Assembly: GCA_041390825.1 (NCBI GenBank)
Contig: JAWKPF010000014.1
Location: 61,964 to 125,963 of the forward strand
Source of the DNA: Thermomicrobiales bacterium
Lineage (GTDB): Bacteria > Chloroflexota > Chloroflexia > Thermomicrobiales > UBA6265
Reading direction: 5' to 3'
DNA: 64,000 bases
Made by a program: the position numbers and the translations under genes. Of the stretch, positions 50,873-59,799 are shown piece after piece. How positions within the stretch are numbered: position 1 is the stretch's first letter; the number at the start of each line of letters is the position of its first letter. The notes beneath the pieces are model-generated. The model made no database searches and was not told the origin of the DNA. It saw only the letters and a list, made by a program, of their open reading frames with translations.

Positions 50873-51888
50873 GAGAGCACCATCGATTCGAGCGCGAGCC
50901 GCGGCCGGACATTGATCCGGAGGTCGTCCAGACACGTCCATACGGCGCTCAGCGCTCCGAGCAGTTCTGCAATGTCATGCGAGCCGGCAAGTCGAGCAGT
51001 CAAGTCCGAATGGGCTCGATAGGTAATTCTATCGGAGTTGCCGCTTCTGACCAGCATCGAATCGCGCCAGAGACCAGCCGAGGCTTCGATGACCGCGATC
51101 GTGTCAGCTCGTTGCCTGGCCAGCACGTCACTCATCGCAAACGCGGTGGCGATGCGATCGAAGTCGGTCGATTCGATCCAACTGGCGGCCTGCTCCACGA
51201 TCGATGCACTCTCTTCGATCAGGACGGGATCCTCGCTTGCTCGAATCGCCCAGCCTGGCGCGCCGTTCGAGAACGTCGCGGCGGCTTCCGCGATGTCCGG
51301 TTCGATCTCACGGTCGAGCAGGAACTGTTCGATTTCCTTGATGGGAGTAGCGCCAAACTCGACCAGCTCGCATCGGCTGCGGATAGTGGGCAAGATGGCC
51401 TCCAGGTCGTCCGTCACGAGCACCAGCACCATGAACGCAGGCGGTTCTTCCACAGTCTTGAGGAGCGCCTCCTGGGCGTCCGGCAAGAGCAGTTCCGCGT
51501 CCTCGACGATCACGAATCGCCAATCGCCATTGAGCGGCCGGAGAGGCGCCTGCGCGGCGATTGCACGGGCTGTCTCGATGGTGAGCGACGAAGACTTGCT
51601 CGCGCGATCGCTGCCAGCGGCAGTCTGCTGATCGAGCGAAAAGATCGAGATGTCCGGATGCACATCGCGCATGACTCGGCGGCAGCTTGCGCATGCGAAG
51701 CACGGATCACCGGCAGTCGGTTGCTCGCAGAGAAGGGTCTGGGCAAATCGCCTGGCGAGCGTTCCCTTGCCGAGCGACGGCACGCCAGAGAAGAGAAACG
51801 CGTGTCTGGGGGAACGTCGCGCCGCAGCGCTCCGCAGCCTGTCCACGGCCTGGCGATTGCCACAGAATCGCCAACCGGTCGGAGTCAC
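50845..51888 (-). CDS. holB: DNA polymerase III delta' subunit
   Basis: Clamp-loader subunit, AAA+ fold. The P-loop region is FSGVPSLGKGTLARRFAQTL, close to the degenerate form usual in delta'. The zinc module is CEQPTAGDPCFACASCRRV, then DISIFSL, ELLLPDAQEALLKTVEEPPA (sensor/arginine-finger helix) and TIRSRCELVEF with the SRC motif. 347 residues is normal. GTG at 51888 overlaps the stop of the NERD gene by one base (TAGTG). It sits upstream of ricT, as in Gram-positive bacteria. Confidence 0.92.
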   Translation of the reverse strand: MTPTGWRFCGNRQAVDRLRSAAARRSPRHAFLFSGVPSLGKGTLARRFAQTLLCEQPTAGDPCFACASCRRVMRDVHPDISIFSLDQQTAAGSDRASKSSSLTIETARAIAAQAPLRPLNGDWRFVIVEDAELLLPDAQEALLKTVEEPPAFMVLVLVTDDLEAILPTIRSRCELVEFGATPIKEIEQFLLDREIEPDIAEAAATFSNGAPGWAIRASEDPVLIEESASIVEQAASWIESTDFDRIATAFAMSDVLARQRADTIAVIEASAGLWRDSMLVRSGNSDRITYRAHSDLTARLAGSHDIAELLGALSAVWTCLDDLRINVRPRLALESMVLSWPKMPARS

Positions 51889-52667
51889 TACGCCGCCCGT
51901 TTCTTGACCTTGACGGGACGCCGAGTCGTCGTCTTGATCGGCTCCTCGACCTGCTCGCCCTTGGACAGCAACGAGACGATGGCGTTTCGCTCTTCGGTCG
52001 ACAGCTCGATCTCGGGCTCGAGGTCACGCACATAGGCGTCCAGCTCCTCGACCGGGATGACCGGGTCGCTCGAACCGTCGACTTCGATCTCCGCCGTGCT
52101 TGCTGTGAACACGATGACTGCTTCGATGTCGGCTTCCAGGTCCGCGGAACGCAAAGCGGCCTCGACCCTATCGAGCGACTGCTCGGTTTCCTTGGTCGGG
52201 TTTCCAACCTGTGGACCGCTGAACGCGAACATTCTGCTCAGGACGGAACCGTTCTTGCGCCACACATCGTTCTGGACCTTCACCTGCCCTGGGAAGTCCT
52301 TGGTGGTGATGACGAGCACTCCACCGGGATGCACCAGGGTGTGGTCGACCACCTTGTCCAGCGGTTCTCCGTAGTGGATCAAGGTGTATTTGTCCGAAAG
52401 CGACTTGAGGTGGCTGTCGAGCGAGAGATCCTCACGCACATGACGCGCGTTGTTCCCCCATCTTCCGATCTGCTGCATCCCGCGGTTGAACAGGATGAAA
52501 CCGATCACGAGAAAGACATAGGTCAAGAAGATGAAGTTGTTGTTCCGGCTGCTCATGAAGAACGCAACTGGAAACGTCGCGATCAGGAGGGCAAAACCAC
52601 CAACCGCCATCAGCTTGGCGCGGCGTTTCGACGCGTCGATATAACCGGTGTTTCGATAGATTCGCAT
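51888..52667 (-). CDS. Membrane protein with NERD (nuclease-related) domain
   Basis: A 259-residue protein with two helices near the N-terminus (LMAVGGFALLIATFPVAFFM and FIFLTYVFLVIGFILFN) and a cytoplasmic NERD domain (VVDHTLVHPGGVLVITTKDF, PGQVKVQNDVW). The domain is related to restriction-type nucleases; the Asp/Glu-x-Lys centre may be TTKD, which lacks the usual acidic residue before the Lys, so activity is doubtful. ATG at 52667 is preferred over 52718. An extended -10 lies 80 bases upstream at 52747-52755. Shares a transcript with holB. Confidence 0.72.
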   Translation of the reverse strand: MRIYRNTGYIDASKRRAKLMAVGGFALLIATFPVAFFMSSRNNNFIFLTYVFLVIGFILFNRGMQQIGRWGNNARHVREDLSLDSHLKSLSDKYTLIHYGEPLDKVVDHTLVHPGGVLVITTKDFPGQVKVQNDVWRKNGSVLSRMFAFSGPQVGNPTKETEQSLDRVEAALRSADLEADIEAVIVFTASTAEIEVDGSSDPVIPVEELDAYVRDLEPEIELSTEERNAIVSLLSKGEQVEEPIKTTTRRPVKVKKRAA

Positions 52668-52746
52668 GGGTGAGGGTGGTCTCGTCTGGTGGTGGAAAAC
52701 GCGCGTTGGCACGATCACAGACGTCCGCGACCGGCTGACGGTCGCG

Positions 52747-52755
52747 ATTCTACCA
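52747..52755 (-). promoter_or_regulatory. Extended -10 promoter for NERD-holB-ricT-recN operon
   Basis: On the minus strand TGGTAGAAT, TAGAAT at 52747-52752, inside ATGGTAGAATCG. It lies in the gap after the DUF2085 gene. This is the fourth copy of ATGGTAGAAT at a gene start in the window. Confidence 0.55.
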
Positions 52756-52772
52756 TGCGGAAAATGCTTCGC

Positions 52773-53621
52773 TTACGATGGCGTGGGCAATCCCAACGTC
52801 GACTCGATCCAGAAGCGTCCCCCGGCGAGACCCAAGAGGATCACCAGCGCGATCGCGAACCCCGCCGTCGCAAGCGGCGCCAGCTGATCCCATCGTTCGT
52901 ACGTATTGTCCCGATTGCGCAGCATCACGATCGCGCAAGCAGCCAGGGCGCCAAATGCGACGAGCGCGGAAGCAATGAGCGCTACGCTGATCGAGTAGAA
53001 GACTGCACCTGCATCCGTTTGCAGCAACAACCATACAGGCAGGCACGGAACCGCGAGCGCCAAGGGCCACCACCAGCTCGGGAGCACCCGCATTTGCGTT
53101 CTCGGTCTTCTCCAGAACGTCATCCCGGTAACCATGATCAAGATGCTGCCCAGTCCTATCCCCGTCAGCCATCCGGTCAGGAGCCGGAGATCATTGGTTG
53201 GGACATAGAGGCGCGGCTTGCCGAGATCGGTCATCAACGAGTTGATGCCATCCAGTGCCATGGCTCCCAGAAAGGCGATGAGCAGGACGCCAGCCCCGAT
53301 CGACGGCAACCCCGCCGCCCGATGACGTCCGGCGCCAATCAGCAGCAACATCGTGCAAAACATCCCGCCGAAGATGCCGACGCACCTGGTGTCCAGCGGC
53401 AGCAACATGCCATCGAACGCCAACGTGTGACTCTCGGTTTGTCCGCAGACGCCGTGCAAAAGCGCATGCGCCTTTTCCTCGAACGACCATGGCGCCAGGA
53501 CGAACGCGAGCGCAAACGTCAGCAACACCAGGACGAACAAACCCGGACCCAAACTGGTCCGAAAACCAGCGCCGGAACCAGCGGAATCGTCTTGTTCGGA
53601 GGGAGCAGGTATGTACGCCAT
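52773..53621 (-). CDS. DUF2085 domain membrane protein
   Basis: A 282-residue polytopic membrane protein with about seven hydrophobic segments. Residues 50-95 carry the DUF2085 signature HGVCGQTESHTLAFDGMLLP followed by LDTRCVGIFGGMF, including paired Cys. The second half (VLPSWWWPLALAVPCLPVWL, VFYSISVALIASALVAFGAL) is an added four-helix part. The function is unknown. It is divergent from the PAP2 phosphatase gene across 83 bases, and upstream of the NERD gene, which has its own promoter. Confidence 0.75.
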   Translation of the reverse strand: MAYIPAPSEQDDSAGSGAGFRTSLGPGLFVLVLLTFALAFVLAPWSFEEKAHALLHGVCGQTESHTLAFDGMLLPLDTRCVGIFGGMFCTMLLLIGAGRHRAAGLPSIGAGVLLIAFLGAMALDGINSLMTDLGKPRLYVPTNDLRLLTGWLTGIGLGSILIMVTGMTFWRRPRTQMRVLPSWWWPLALAVPCLPVWLLLQTDAGAVFYSISVALIASALVAFGALAACAIVMLRNRDNTYERWDQLAPLATAGFAIALVILLGLAGGRFWIESTLGLPTPS

Positions 53622-53704
53622 GCGGCAACTCTACTTCCGTCGAGCGCGCCATGGCTAGAATTCGTTCGGATCGAAACCCGTCGTCGGTACTCTCGAGAGG
53701 CGCC

Positions 53705-54346
53705 ATGGCTCGTCGTTTGTTCAAGGTCGGATATGTCGCAGTCGCGGTGACTGTGTCGGGACTCGTCGCCCTTGGGGTCAGGACCGGAGCGACCCAGGAG
53801 GTCGACGAGCGCATCACCCAGCGTATTCAGCGAATTTCGCTCCCCGGGTTCGATCAGCTCATGCACGCGGTTTCGTGGGCGGGCTTTCCGCCCCAGAGCA
53901 AGATCCTGCCCGCGCTGATTCCATCGGCCATGCTCGCGGCTGGACGCCCACAAGAGTCCTTCTTTCAACTCATGGGATGGGGCACCGGAGCGATTTCGGG
54001 CGGAATCAAGCGAACCATGAAGCGCCCACGCCCGAACCATCCGGAGATCGTCGTCGCCAAGGCCCGCCTGGGGGGAAGCAGCTTCCCAAGCGGTCACGTC
54101 ATCATCTACACCGGCGTCTATGGCTTCCTGGCCTATCTCGCTCACGTCCACATTCAGATTGGCATCCTGCGCAATGCGATCGTCGGCCTGCTCGCCGGGA
54201 TGGTGGCATTGGTCGGAGCAAGCCGGGTCTACCTTGGGCATCACTTCACGAGCGACGTGACGGTTTCCTATCTCCTGGGAACGAGCTACCTGATCGGCCT
54301 CACCTCGCTGTACCAACGCGTCCGCAAGCGCGCCGAAGGCAAATGA
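53705..54346 (+). CDS. PAP2-family lipid phosphatase
   Basis: A membrane phosphatase of the PAP2/undecaprenyl-diphosphatase group. The three motifs are present: KRTMKRPRPN (KxxxxxxRP), SFPSGHVII (PSGH) and SRVYLGHHFTSDV (SRxxLGxHxxxD). About five helices, 213 residues. Substrates could be phosphatidic acid or undecaprenyl pyrophosphate. ATG at 53705 has GAGAGG just upstream; an ATG at 53651 overlaps a -10-like TAGAAT at 53656-53661 and is less likely. Overlaps the GDPD gene by 4 bases, suggesting a joint role in lipid turnover. Confidence 0.85.
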   Translation: MARRLFKVGYVAVAVTVSGLVALGVRTGATQEVDERITQRIQRISLPGFDQLMHAVSWAGFPPQSKILPALIPSAMLAAGRPQESFFQLMGWGTGAISGGIKRTMKRPRPNHPEIVVAKARLGGSSFPSGHVIIYTGVYGFLAYLAHVHIQIGILRNAIVGLLAGMVALVGASRVYLGHHFTSDVTVSYLLGTSYLIGLTSLYQRVRKRAEGK

Positions 54347-55110
54347 AGCGTACGAAACCCTGTGAGGTCATCGGCCATTCGGGCGCTGACGGCTTTCATC
54401 CGGCCAACACGGAGCTTTCCTTCCGCAAAGCGTTGGAACTTGGGGTCGACCGTATCGAGTGCGACCTCACGGCAGATACGCGTCGCAGGCTCTTTCTGGT
54501 GCACGATCAAGTGCTCGTGATCGATGAGAAACGGCACAAGGTCCGTTCGCTGTCGCTCGAGCAGATTCGGCAGAGCGATCCGCTGGTGCTCGAGCTCGAA
54601 CAGCTTTTCTCCATCACGCAGGGCGTCACGCCGTTGCTGCTCGACCTGAAACCGCGTGGTCTCGAAGACGATGTCGTCGTCGCCATTAGGGCAATGCGCG
54701 CCAGTGGCGACGATGTGTCGATCTCGAGCACCCACGCCCGCTCGCTGCGCAAGATTGCAAGAAAGGTGCCGGAGATGCGGATCGGCCTCAGCCGAGGTCA
54801 ATGGGCGACGCAAGTCCCCACCGGGCGCCGACGAACGATCTTCGGCTGGATCGAGGGCGTGCTCCAGATTCTCCCTCTGATCGTGCTGGGCAAACATTGT
54901 CGTGCCACAGAGTTGATGCTGAATCACCACATCTGCGTGCCGCCACTCATTCGGGCGATGCATTGGGCCGGGTTCAAGATCTATGCCTGGACGCCAAACA
55001 GGTCGCGAGAGTTCGAACGCCTGCTCGGCCGGGGGGTCGATGGCATCATCACGCACCGCCCGGATCGACTGATCGACACGATGGAGCGACTCGGCGTTCC
55101 GAGACTTTGA
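54343..55110 (+). CDS. Glycerophosphodiester phosphodiesterase family protein
   Basis: A 255-residue GDPD-type TIM barrel that hydrolyses glycerophosphodiesters. GHSGADGFHPANTELSFRKA carries the first His and the ENT-like site, here ANTE; VDRIECDL gives the ExD metal pair and LVHDQVL the second His. PLLLDLKPRG and YAWTPNR follow as expected, and the end is GVDGIITHRPDRL. The usual HRG is HSG, so an arginine normally near the phosphate is missing; activity may be altered. Starts inside the PAP2 stop (ATGA). The -35 of the ileS promoter overlaps its stop. Confidence 0.82.
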   Translation: MKRTKPCEVIGHSGADGFHPANTELSFRKALELGVDRIECDLTADTRRRLFLVHDQVLVIDEKRHKVRSLSLEQIRQSDPLVLELEQLFSITQGVTPLLLDLKPRGLEDDVVVAIRAMRASGDDVSISSTHARSLRKIARKVPEMRIGLSRGQWATQVPTGRRRTIFGWIEGVLQILPLIVLGKHCRATELMLNHHICVPPLIRAMHWAGFKIYAWTPNRSREFERLLGRGVDGIITHRPDRLIDTMERLGVPRL

Positions 55111-55135
55111 TTCTGTCAATCGCTCGTGGTAGGCT
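55107..55135 (+). promoter_or_regulatory. ileS promoter
   Basis: TTGATT (55107-55112), a 17-base spacer and TAGGCT (55130-55135) preceded by TG at -1, an extended -10. It overlaps the end of the GDPD gene and would start transcription near 55142, just before the T-box leader. Confidence 0.6.
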
Positions 55136-55202
55136 GACCGGTCGAGAATGGAAGAGGCACTGACGGGAACACGCCCGTGACGCCGATCGCTCGAGCGAGC
55201 CC

Positions 55203-55392
55203 GGGATGGTGAAAGCCGAGCAACGCGATCGCGCACATGGTATCGCCCCTGAGCCGCGATTCGCAGGCCATCCCTGCGATTTCGACCGACCGCCGCCCGT
55301 TATAGCGGCAGACCAAGTGGGCGACGCGCACCGTCGCCAATCGAGGTGGTACCGCGGTTTCGGCCGTCCTTGCCAGAGGGACGGCTTTTTTT
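55203..55392 (+). promoter_or_regulatory. T-box riboswitch controlling ileS
   Basis: The leader has GGGATGG (55203-55209) pairing with CCATCCC (55268-55274) as the base of Stem I, a Stem III hairpin GCCGC/GCGGC (55292-55309), and the T-box motif AATCGAGGTGGTACCGCGG (55339-55357). Its TGGT bulge can pair with the ACCA end of uncharged tRNA-Ile (A73). A terminator follows at 55363-55392. Isoleucine starvation should therefore favour antitermination. The specifier codon is not certain: ATC (55242-55244) and ATT (55259-55261) are both in the right part of Stem I. The stretch 55136-55202 upstream of Stem I shows nothing else I can name. Confidence 0.88.
55363..55392 (+). terminator. T-box terminator upstream of ileS
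   Basis: GCCGTCC (55363-55369) and GGACGGC (55379-55385) form seven pairs around a nine-base loop, followed by seven T residues. The 5' half lies directly after the T-box, as needed for an alternative antiterminator. Confidence 0.88.
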
Positions 55393-55459
55393 GTTTTCGC
55401 GCTTACGCAGGATGCGGACGATTGCTCTTGCGAGGGAACCGAGCGAGGAATCGAACTAC

Positions 55460-58400
55460 ATGACATCGTTTCGAGAAGTACCAGCCAAGCCCGACTTCCC
55501 GGCCATGGAGCGTGCGATCCTCGCATGGTGGACCCAGGAAGGCATCATGCAGGCGTACCTCGACCGCAACAAGGGCGCCGAGGAGCGCTTCTCCTTCATC
55601 GACGGTCCGATCACCGCGAACAATCCGATGGGCGTTCATCACGGTTGGGGCCGAGCCTACAAGGATCTTTTTCAGCGTTTCCAGACGATGCTCGGGAAAG
55701 AGCAACGGTACCAGAACGGGTTCGACTGCCAGGGGCTTTGGGTCGAGGTCGAAGTCGAGAAAGAGCTCGGACTCAAGTCAAAGCGCGACATCGAGACCTA
55801 CGGTATCGCCGAGTTCGTGAATCGGTGCAAGGAGCGCGTTTGGACATTCTCTGAGCGCATTACCGATCAATCGATTCGCCTCGGTTACTGGATGGACTGG
55901 GACAACTCCTACTACACCATGTCCGACGAGAACAACTACACGATCTGGCATTTCCTCAAGCAGTGCCACGATCGGGGCTGGATCTACAAGGGACATGACT
56001 CGATGCCCTGGTGCCCGCGTTGCGGCACCGGCATTTCCGAGCACGAGATCGTGACCGAGGGCTATCAGGACCGCACCCATCTTTCGCTCTTCGTTGGGTT
56101 CCCGATCGTCGAGCGTCCGGGCGAAGAGCTCATGGTCTGGACCACCACGCCATGGACGCTGGCAGCCAATGTCGCCGCCGCCGTCAATCCGGAGCTCACC
56201 TACGTGCGGCTGAAGCAAGGCGATCGCGTTTTCTACGTCGGCAAGGACGCGGTCGCGAACGCGATCAAGGGAGATCACGAGATTCTGGCCGAGTTGAAAG
56301 GCGAGGATCTGATCGGATTGACGTTCCGCGCGCCGTTCGACGACTTGCCAGCCAATGCCGGTGTCCGTCATGTTGTCATTCCATGGGATGACGTCAGCGC
56401 GGTCGAAGGTACCGGGATCGTGCATATCGCCCCAGGGGCCGGAAAAGAGGACTTCCAGCTCTCGAAGGTCCACGATCTCGATGTGATCGCACCTCTCAAT
56501 GAGTCCGGCATTTACCTGGACGGCTTCGATTGGCTGACCGGCGAGTATGTGCACGATGTTGCGACCCCGATCATGCGCGATCTCGATCAGCGCGGGTTCC
56601 TCTATCGCAGTCAGCAGTACACGCACCGCTACCCCGTTTGCTGGCGCTGTGGCACCGACCTCGCCTTCCGGCTTGTCGACGAGTGGTTCATCTCGATGGA
56701 TGAGTTGCGCGAGCCGATGATGTGCGTCACCAGGGAGATCAACTGGGTGCCCGGGTTTGGCCGGGAGCGTGAGCTCGATTGGCTGGCCCATATGGACGAC
56801 TGGATGATCTCCAAGAAGCGATATTGGGGGCTGGCGCTGCCCATCTATGAGTGCGAATCGTGCGGGTCGTTCGAGGTCATTGGCTCTGAGGACGAGCTCA
56901 AGTTTCGCGCGATCGAAGGATGGGATGAGTTCGAGGGCCACTCGCCTCACCGGCCGTGGGTGGATGGAGTCAAGATCGCGTGCCAGACCTGCGGCGCGAC
57001 TGTCTCACGCATCAAGGATGTCGGCAATCCGTGGCTCGACGCCGGTATCGTTGCGTTCTCGACGCTGAGCTATCGGTCGAACAGGGCCTACTGGGAAAAG
57101 TGGTACCCGGCAGACCTGATTTCTGAGAGCTTCCCAGGACAGTTCCGCAACTGGTTCTACTCGGTGATCGCCCAGAGCACTGCGCTGACCGATCGTCCGG
57201 CATTTCGCAATGTTTTCTCCTATGCCCTCATGCGCGACGAAAAGGGCGAGGAGATGCACAAGAGCAAGGGAAACGCCATTTGGTTCGATGATGCCGCGGA
57301 GATTTCTGGCGTCGACGTGATGCGCTGGTTGTTCACCTCGGTGAACCCGAGCCACAACCTGAACTTCGGATACAAGACGCTCGACGAGATCCGGCGGCAA
57401 TTCATCCTTCCGCTTTGGAACTCCTACTCATTCTTCGTGACGTACGCGCGTCTCGATGGGTTCGATCCGACCGACCCTGAAAGCAATGTTCCATTGGCGG
57501 AACGCGCGCTGCTCGACCGCTGGATCATTTCACGTCAGAACCAACTGATCGAGACAGTCCGCGAGAATCTGCTGACGTACCGGCCGGAGGTAGCGGCGCA
57601 GGCGCTGGAGAAGTTCGTCGTCGAAGAGCTTTCGAACTGGTACATCCGGAGAAACCGACGCCGATTCTGGAAATCGGAAGCAGACCGCGACAAGGCAGCC
57701 GCCTATCGAACGTTGTATGACGTGCTCGTCACGACGACCAAGCTGCTGGCCCCGTTCATCCCGTTCCTGACAGATGAGTTCTACCGGAACCTGGTGGCGG
57801 CGGTGGACACATCGGCGCCGGCTTCCGTCCATCTGACCGACTTTCCAATCGCGGACCAGTCTCAGATCGATGAGCAACTCTCGCGCGACATGGCGGCAGC
57901 AATGGATATCGTCGCGCTCGGCAGGTCTGCGCGTTCCGAGTCGAACCTCAAGGTGCGGCAACCGCTCGCAGGTATTCTGGTCTACACACGCGAGCCTGAA
58001 GCCTATCGGGCAGCCGAGTCGCTGAAGGAGCTCATTCTGGATGAGCTCAACATCAAGTCGATCGCCCCGCTGAGCGAGCTTGGCGATGTCGTTTCGTACG
58101 GAATCAGGCCGAACCTGAGTCTGCTTGGACCTCGGCTTGGGAAACGGCTCGGCGAAGTGCGTGGGCTACTCTCCGCACTCGACCCTGCGGAAGTCGCGCG
58201 CACTGTCAATTCCGGCGAGCCGGTCCGACTGACGCTGGAAGACGGTGCGATTGTCGAACTCTCCCCCGAAGAGATCCTGGTCGATCTCGTCAAACGGCCT
58301 GGTTTTGCGGCCGCGCAAGGGCAGATCGGCACCGTCGTGCTCGACACAGAGATCACTGAAGCGTTGCTGCACGAAGGTATCGCCCGCGACTTCGTGCGCG

Positions 58401-58639
58401 GGGTGCAGGACGCGCGCAAGTCGGCTGGTTACCAGATCGACGACCGTATCGAAATCACATACATGGCGCCGACCGAAACCAGCGCCGCAATCGATGCCTT
58501 CTCGGCACTCATTCGCAATGAGACGCTTGCGGAGAAACTTGCGGCCGGGGAAAACGTGAACGGTTCGGATGCGTTCGCGGCTCAGATCGAGGCGGGCGGC
58601 GAAACAGTCGAAGTCCATCTTCGAAAGGCTACCCGGTGA
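55460..58639 (+). CDS. ileS: Isoleucine--tRNA ligase
   Basis: Class I synthetase that charges tRNA-Ile and edits valine. The HIGH motif is in PMGVHHGWGRAYKDLF (HHGW form), the CP1 editing domain holds WTTTPWTLAANVAAAV, and the KMSKS motif is MHKSKGNAIWFDD. The zinc-type cysteines WCPRCGTGIS and CESCGSFE are present. At 1,059 residues it belongs to the longer eukaryote-like IleRS group, which in other bacteria confers mupirocin tolerance. ATG at 55460 has GAGGA about 11 bases upstream and gives MTSFREVPAKPDFP. Controlled by the T-box. Confidence 0.95.
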   Translation: MTSFREVPAKPDFPAMERAILAWWTQEGIMQAYLDRNKGAEERFSFIDGPITANNPMGVHHGWGRAYKDLFQRFQTMLGKEQRYQNGFDCQGLWVEVEVEKELGLKSKRDIETYGIAEFVNRCKERVWTFSERITDQSIRLGYWMDWDNSYYTMSDENNYTIWHFLKQCHDRGWIYKGHDSMPWCPRCGTGISEHEIVTEGYQDRTHLSLFVGFPIVERPGEELMVWTTTPWTLAANVAAAVNPELTYVRLKQGDRVFYVGKDAVANAIKGDHEILAELKGEDLIGLTFRAPFDDLPANAGVRHVVIPWDDVSAVEGTGIVHIAPGAGKEDFQLSKVHDLDVIAPLNESGIYLDGFDWLTGEYVHDVATPIMRDLDQRGFLYRSQQYTHRYPVCWRCGTDLAFRLVDEWFISMDELREPMMCVTREINWVPGFGRERELDWLAHMDDWMISKKRYWGLALPIYECESCGSFEVIGSEDELKFRAIEGWDEFEGHSPHRPWVDGVKIACQTCGATVSRIKDVGNPWLDAGIVAFSTLSYRSNRAYWEKWYPADLISESFPGQFRNWFYSVIAQSTALTDRPAFRNVFSYALMRDEKGEEMHKSKGNAIWFDDAAEISGVDVMRWLFTSVNPSHNLNFGYKTLDEIRRQFILPLWNSYSFFVTYARLDGFDPTDPESNVPLAERALLDRWIISRQNQLIETVRENLLTYRPEVAAQALEKFVVEELSNWYIRRNRRRFWKSEADRDKAAAYRTLYDVLVTTTKLLAPFIPFLTDEFYRNLVAAVDTSAPASVHLTDFPIADQSQIDEQLSRDMAAAMDIVALGRSARSESNLKVRQPLAGILVYTREPEAYRAAESLKELILDELNIKSIAPLSELGDVVSYGIRPNLSLLGPRLGKRLGEVRGLLSALDPAEVARTVNSGEPVRLTLEDGAIVELSPEEILVDLVKRPGFAAAQGQIGTVVLDTEITEALLHEGIARDFVRGVQDARKSAGYQIDDRIEITYMAPTETSAAIDAFSALIRNETLAEKLAAGENVNGSDAFAAQIEAGGETVEVHLRKATR

Positions 58640-58700
58640 GCTGTATTCGAAGTTGTCGATCTGAAACGGGGCGACTCGTCCATGCACACGAGGCGAGGCG

Positions 58701-58709
58701 TGCTATTCT
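58701..58709 (+). promoter_or_regulatory. Candidate extended -10 for the methyl-cycle operon
   Basis: TGCTATTCT, TATTCT at 58704-58709, in the 147-base gap after ileS. A hairpin ACCGCC/GGCGGT in the leader (about 58714-58744) precedes TTATTGTGTG. The leader does not match the SAM or SAH riboswitch cores I know. Confidence 0.4.
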
Positions 58710-58786
58710 CGGTTCGACCGCCATCGCCCACGTGTCGGAGGCGGTTATTGTGTGCCTGTCGGGCGCGGTGGAGCGAGGAGTGAATC

Positions 58787-59782
58787 TTGCCGGCTGATCG
58801 CAATGCAGTTGTGAGCGCTTCGATTGCCTACGACTACATCATGGGGTTCGGCGGTTCTTTTGCCGACCACATCATTCCCGAAAAAGCGCATGTCATTTCG
58901 GTCAGTTTTCTGGTCGATTCACTCCGGAAGCAACGGGGCGGGGTCGCGGGCAACATCTGCTACACGCTGGCCCTCCTTGGCGAATCCAGTCACCTGGTCG
59001 GCGCCGTCGGGCACGACTTTGCCCCCTATCGAAATGCGTTCGAGGAACTCGGAATCGGGCTGGACAACGTCATCCAGGACGATGGCACCTTGACCGCGTC
59101 GGCCTTTATGATGGCCGACCTCAAGAGCAACCAGATCGCGTCGTTTTACCCGGGGCCGGGAAGCCAGGCAAGCATGATCGACTTGACCGAGCTCGGCAAC
59201 GAATGCCGTTTCGGGCTGGTCGGACCAACCGACCCTGAAGTCATGCGCCTGCACGTTCGCCAACTGGGCGCAAGCTCGTGCAAGCTGATCTTCGATCCGG
59301 CCTTCCAGATCATCATCTTTTCCGCGGAGGACCTTCGCGAGGGTATCGATGCTGCCTGGTGCGTGGTCGGCAACGACTACGAGTTCGCCATGATCGAGCG
59401 CAAGACCGGTTTGACCGTCGCGGATATTGCCGCGCAGAAGGAACTCGTCGTCGTCACGTACGGGGAGAAGGGTTCCGACTTCATCGTGAATGGCGAGACG
59501 ACTTGCGTGCCACCGGCGCCAGCGCGGCAGGTGGTCGACCCCACCGGCGCCGGCGACGCCTTCCGGGGCGGGATGTTGCGAGGACTGTTGCTCGATCTGC
59601 CTCCTGCCATCACCGGCCGTATCGCCAATCTTGCTGCGGTGTACGCGGTCGAACAGACAGGCACTCAGGAACACAGCTACACCATCGACGAGTTCGTCGA
59701 TCGATTCGACACGTCATTCCCGGACTACGCGGGATCGATTTCCGCCGCGCTTTTGCAAGGCGCGGCGACGACAGCTTTGTAA
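58787..59782 (+). CDS. PfkB-family carbohydrate/nucleoside kinase, probable adenosine kinase
   Basis: A 331-residue ribokinase-fold kinase. RGGVAGNICYTLALLGE is the N-terminal PfkB substrate motif (GGxxxN) and VVDPTGAGDAFRGGMLRG holds the catalytic Asp in the C-terminal signature (DTxGAGD). It is 17 bases upstream of ahcY and is followed by metK. S-adenosylhomocysteine hydrolase makes adenosine, whose removal pulls the reaction forward, so adenosine is the likely substrate. That is an inference from context. TTG at 58787 has GGAG six bases upstream. Confidence 0.82.
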   Translation: MPADRNAVVSASIAYDYIMGFGGSFADHIIPEKAHVISVSFLVDSLRKQRGGVAGNICYTLALLGESSHLVGAVGHDFAPYRNAFEELGIGLDNVIQDDGTLTASAFMMADLKSNQIASFYPGPGSQASMIDLTELGNECRFGLVGPTDPEVMRLHVRQLGASSCKLIFDPAFQIIIFSAEDLREGIDAAWCVVGNDYEFAMIERKTGLTVADIAAQKELVVVTYGEKGSDFIVNGETTCVPPAPARQVVDPTGAGDAFRGGMLRGLLLDLPPAITGRIANLAAVYAVEQTGTQEHSYTIDEFVDRFDTSFPDYAGSISAALLQGAATTAL

Positions 59783-59799
59783 GGGAGATAGGGAGAAGG

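Noticed and set aside
58710..58786. Possible SAM or SAH riboswitch before the methyl-cycle operon
   Set aside because: The conserved cores I know for SAM-I, SAM-II, SAM-IV and SAH classes are not present; only one hairpin is seen.
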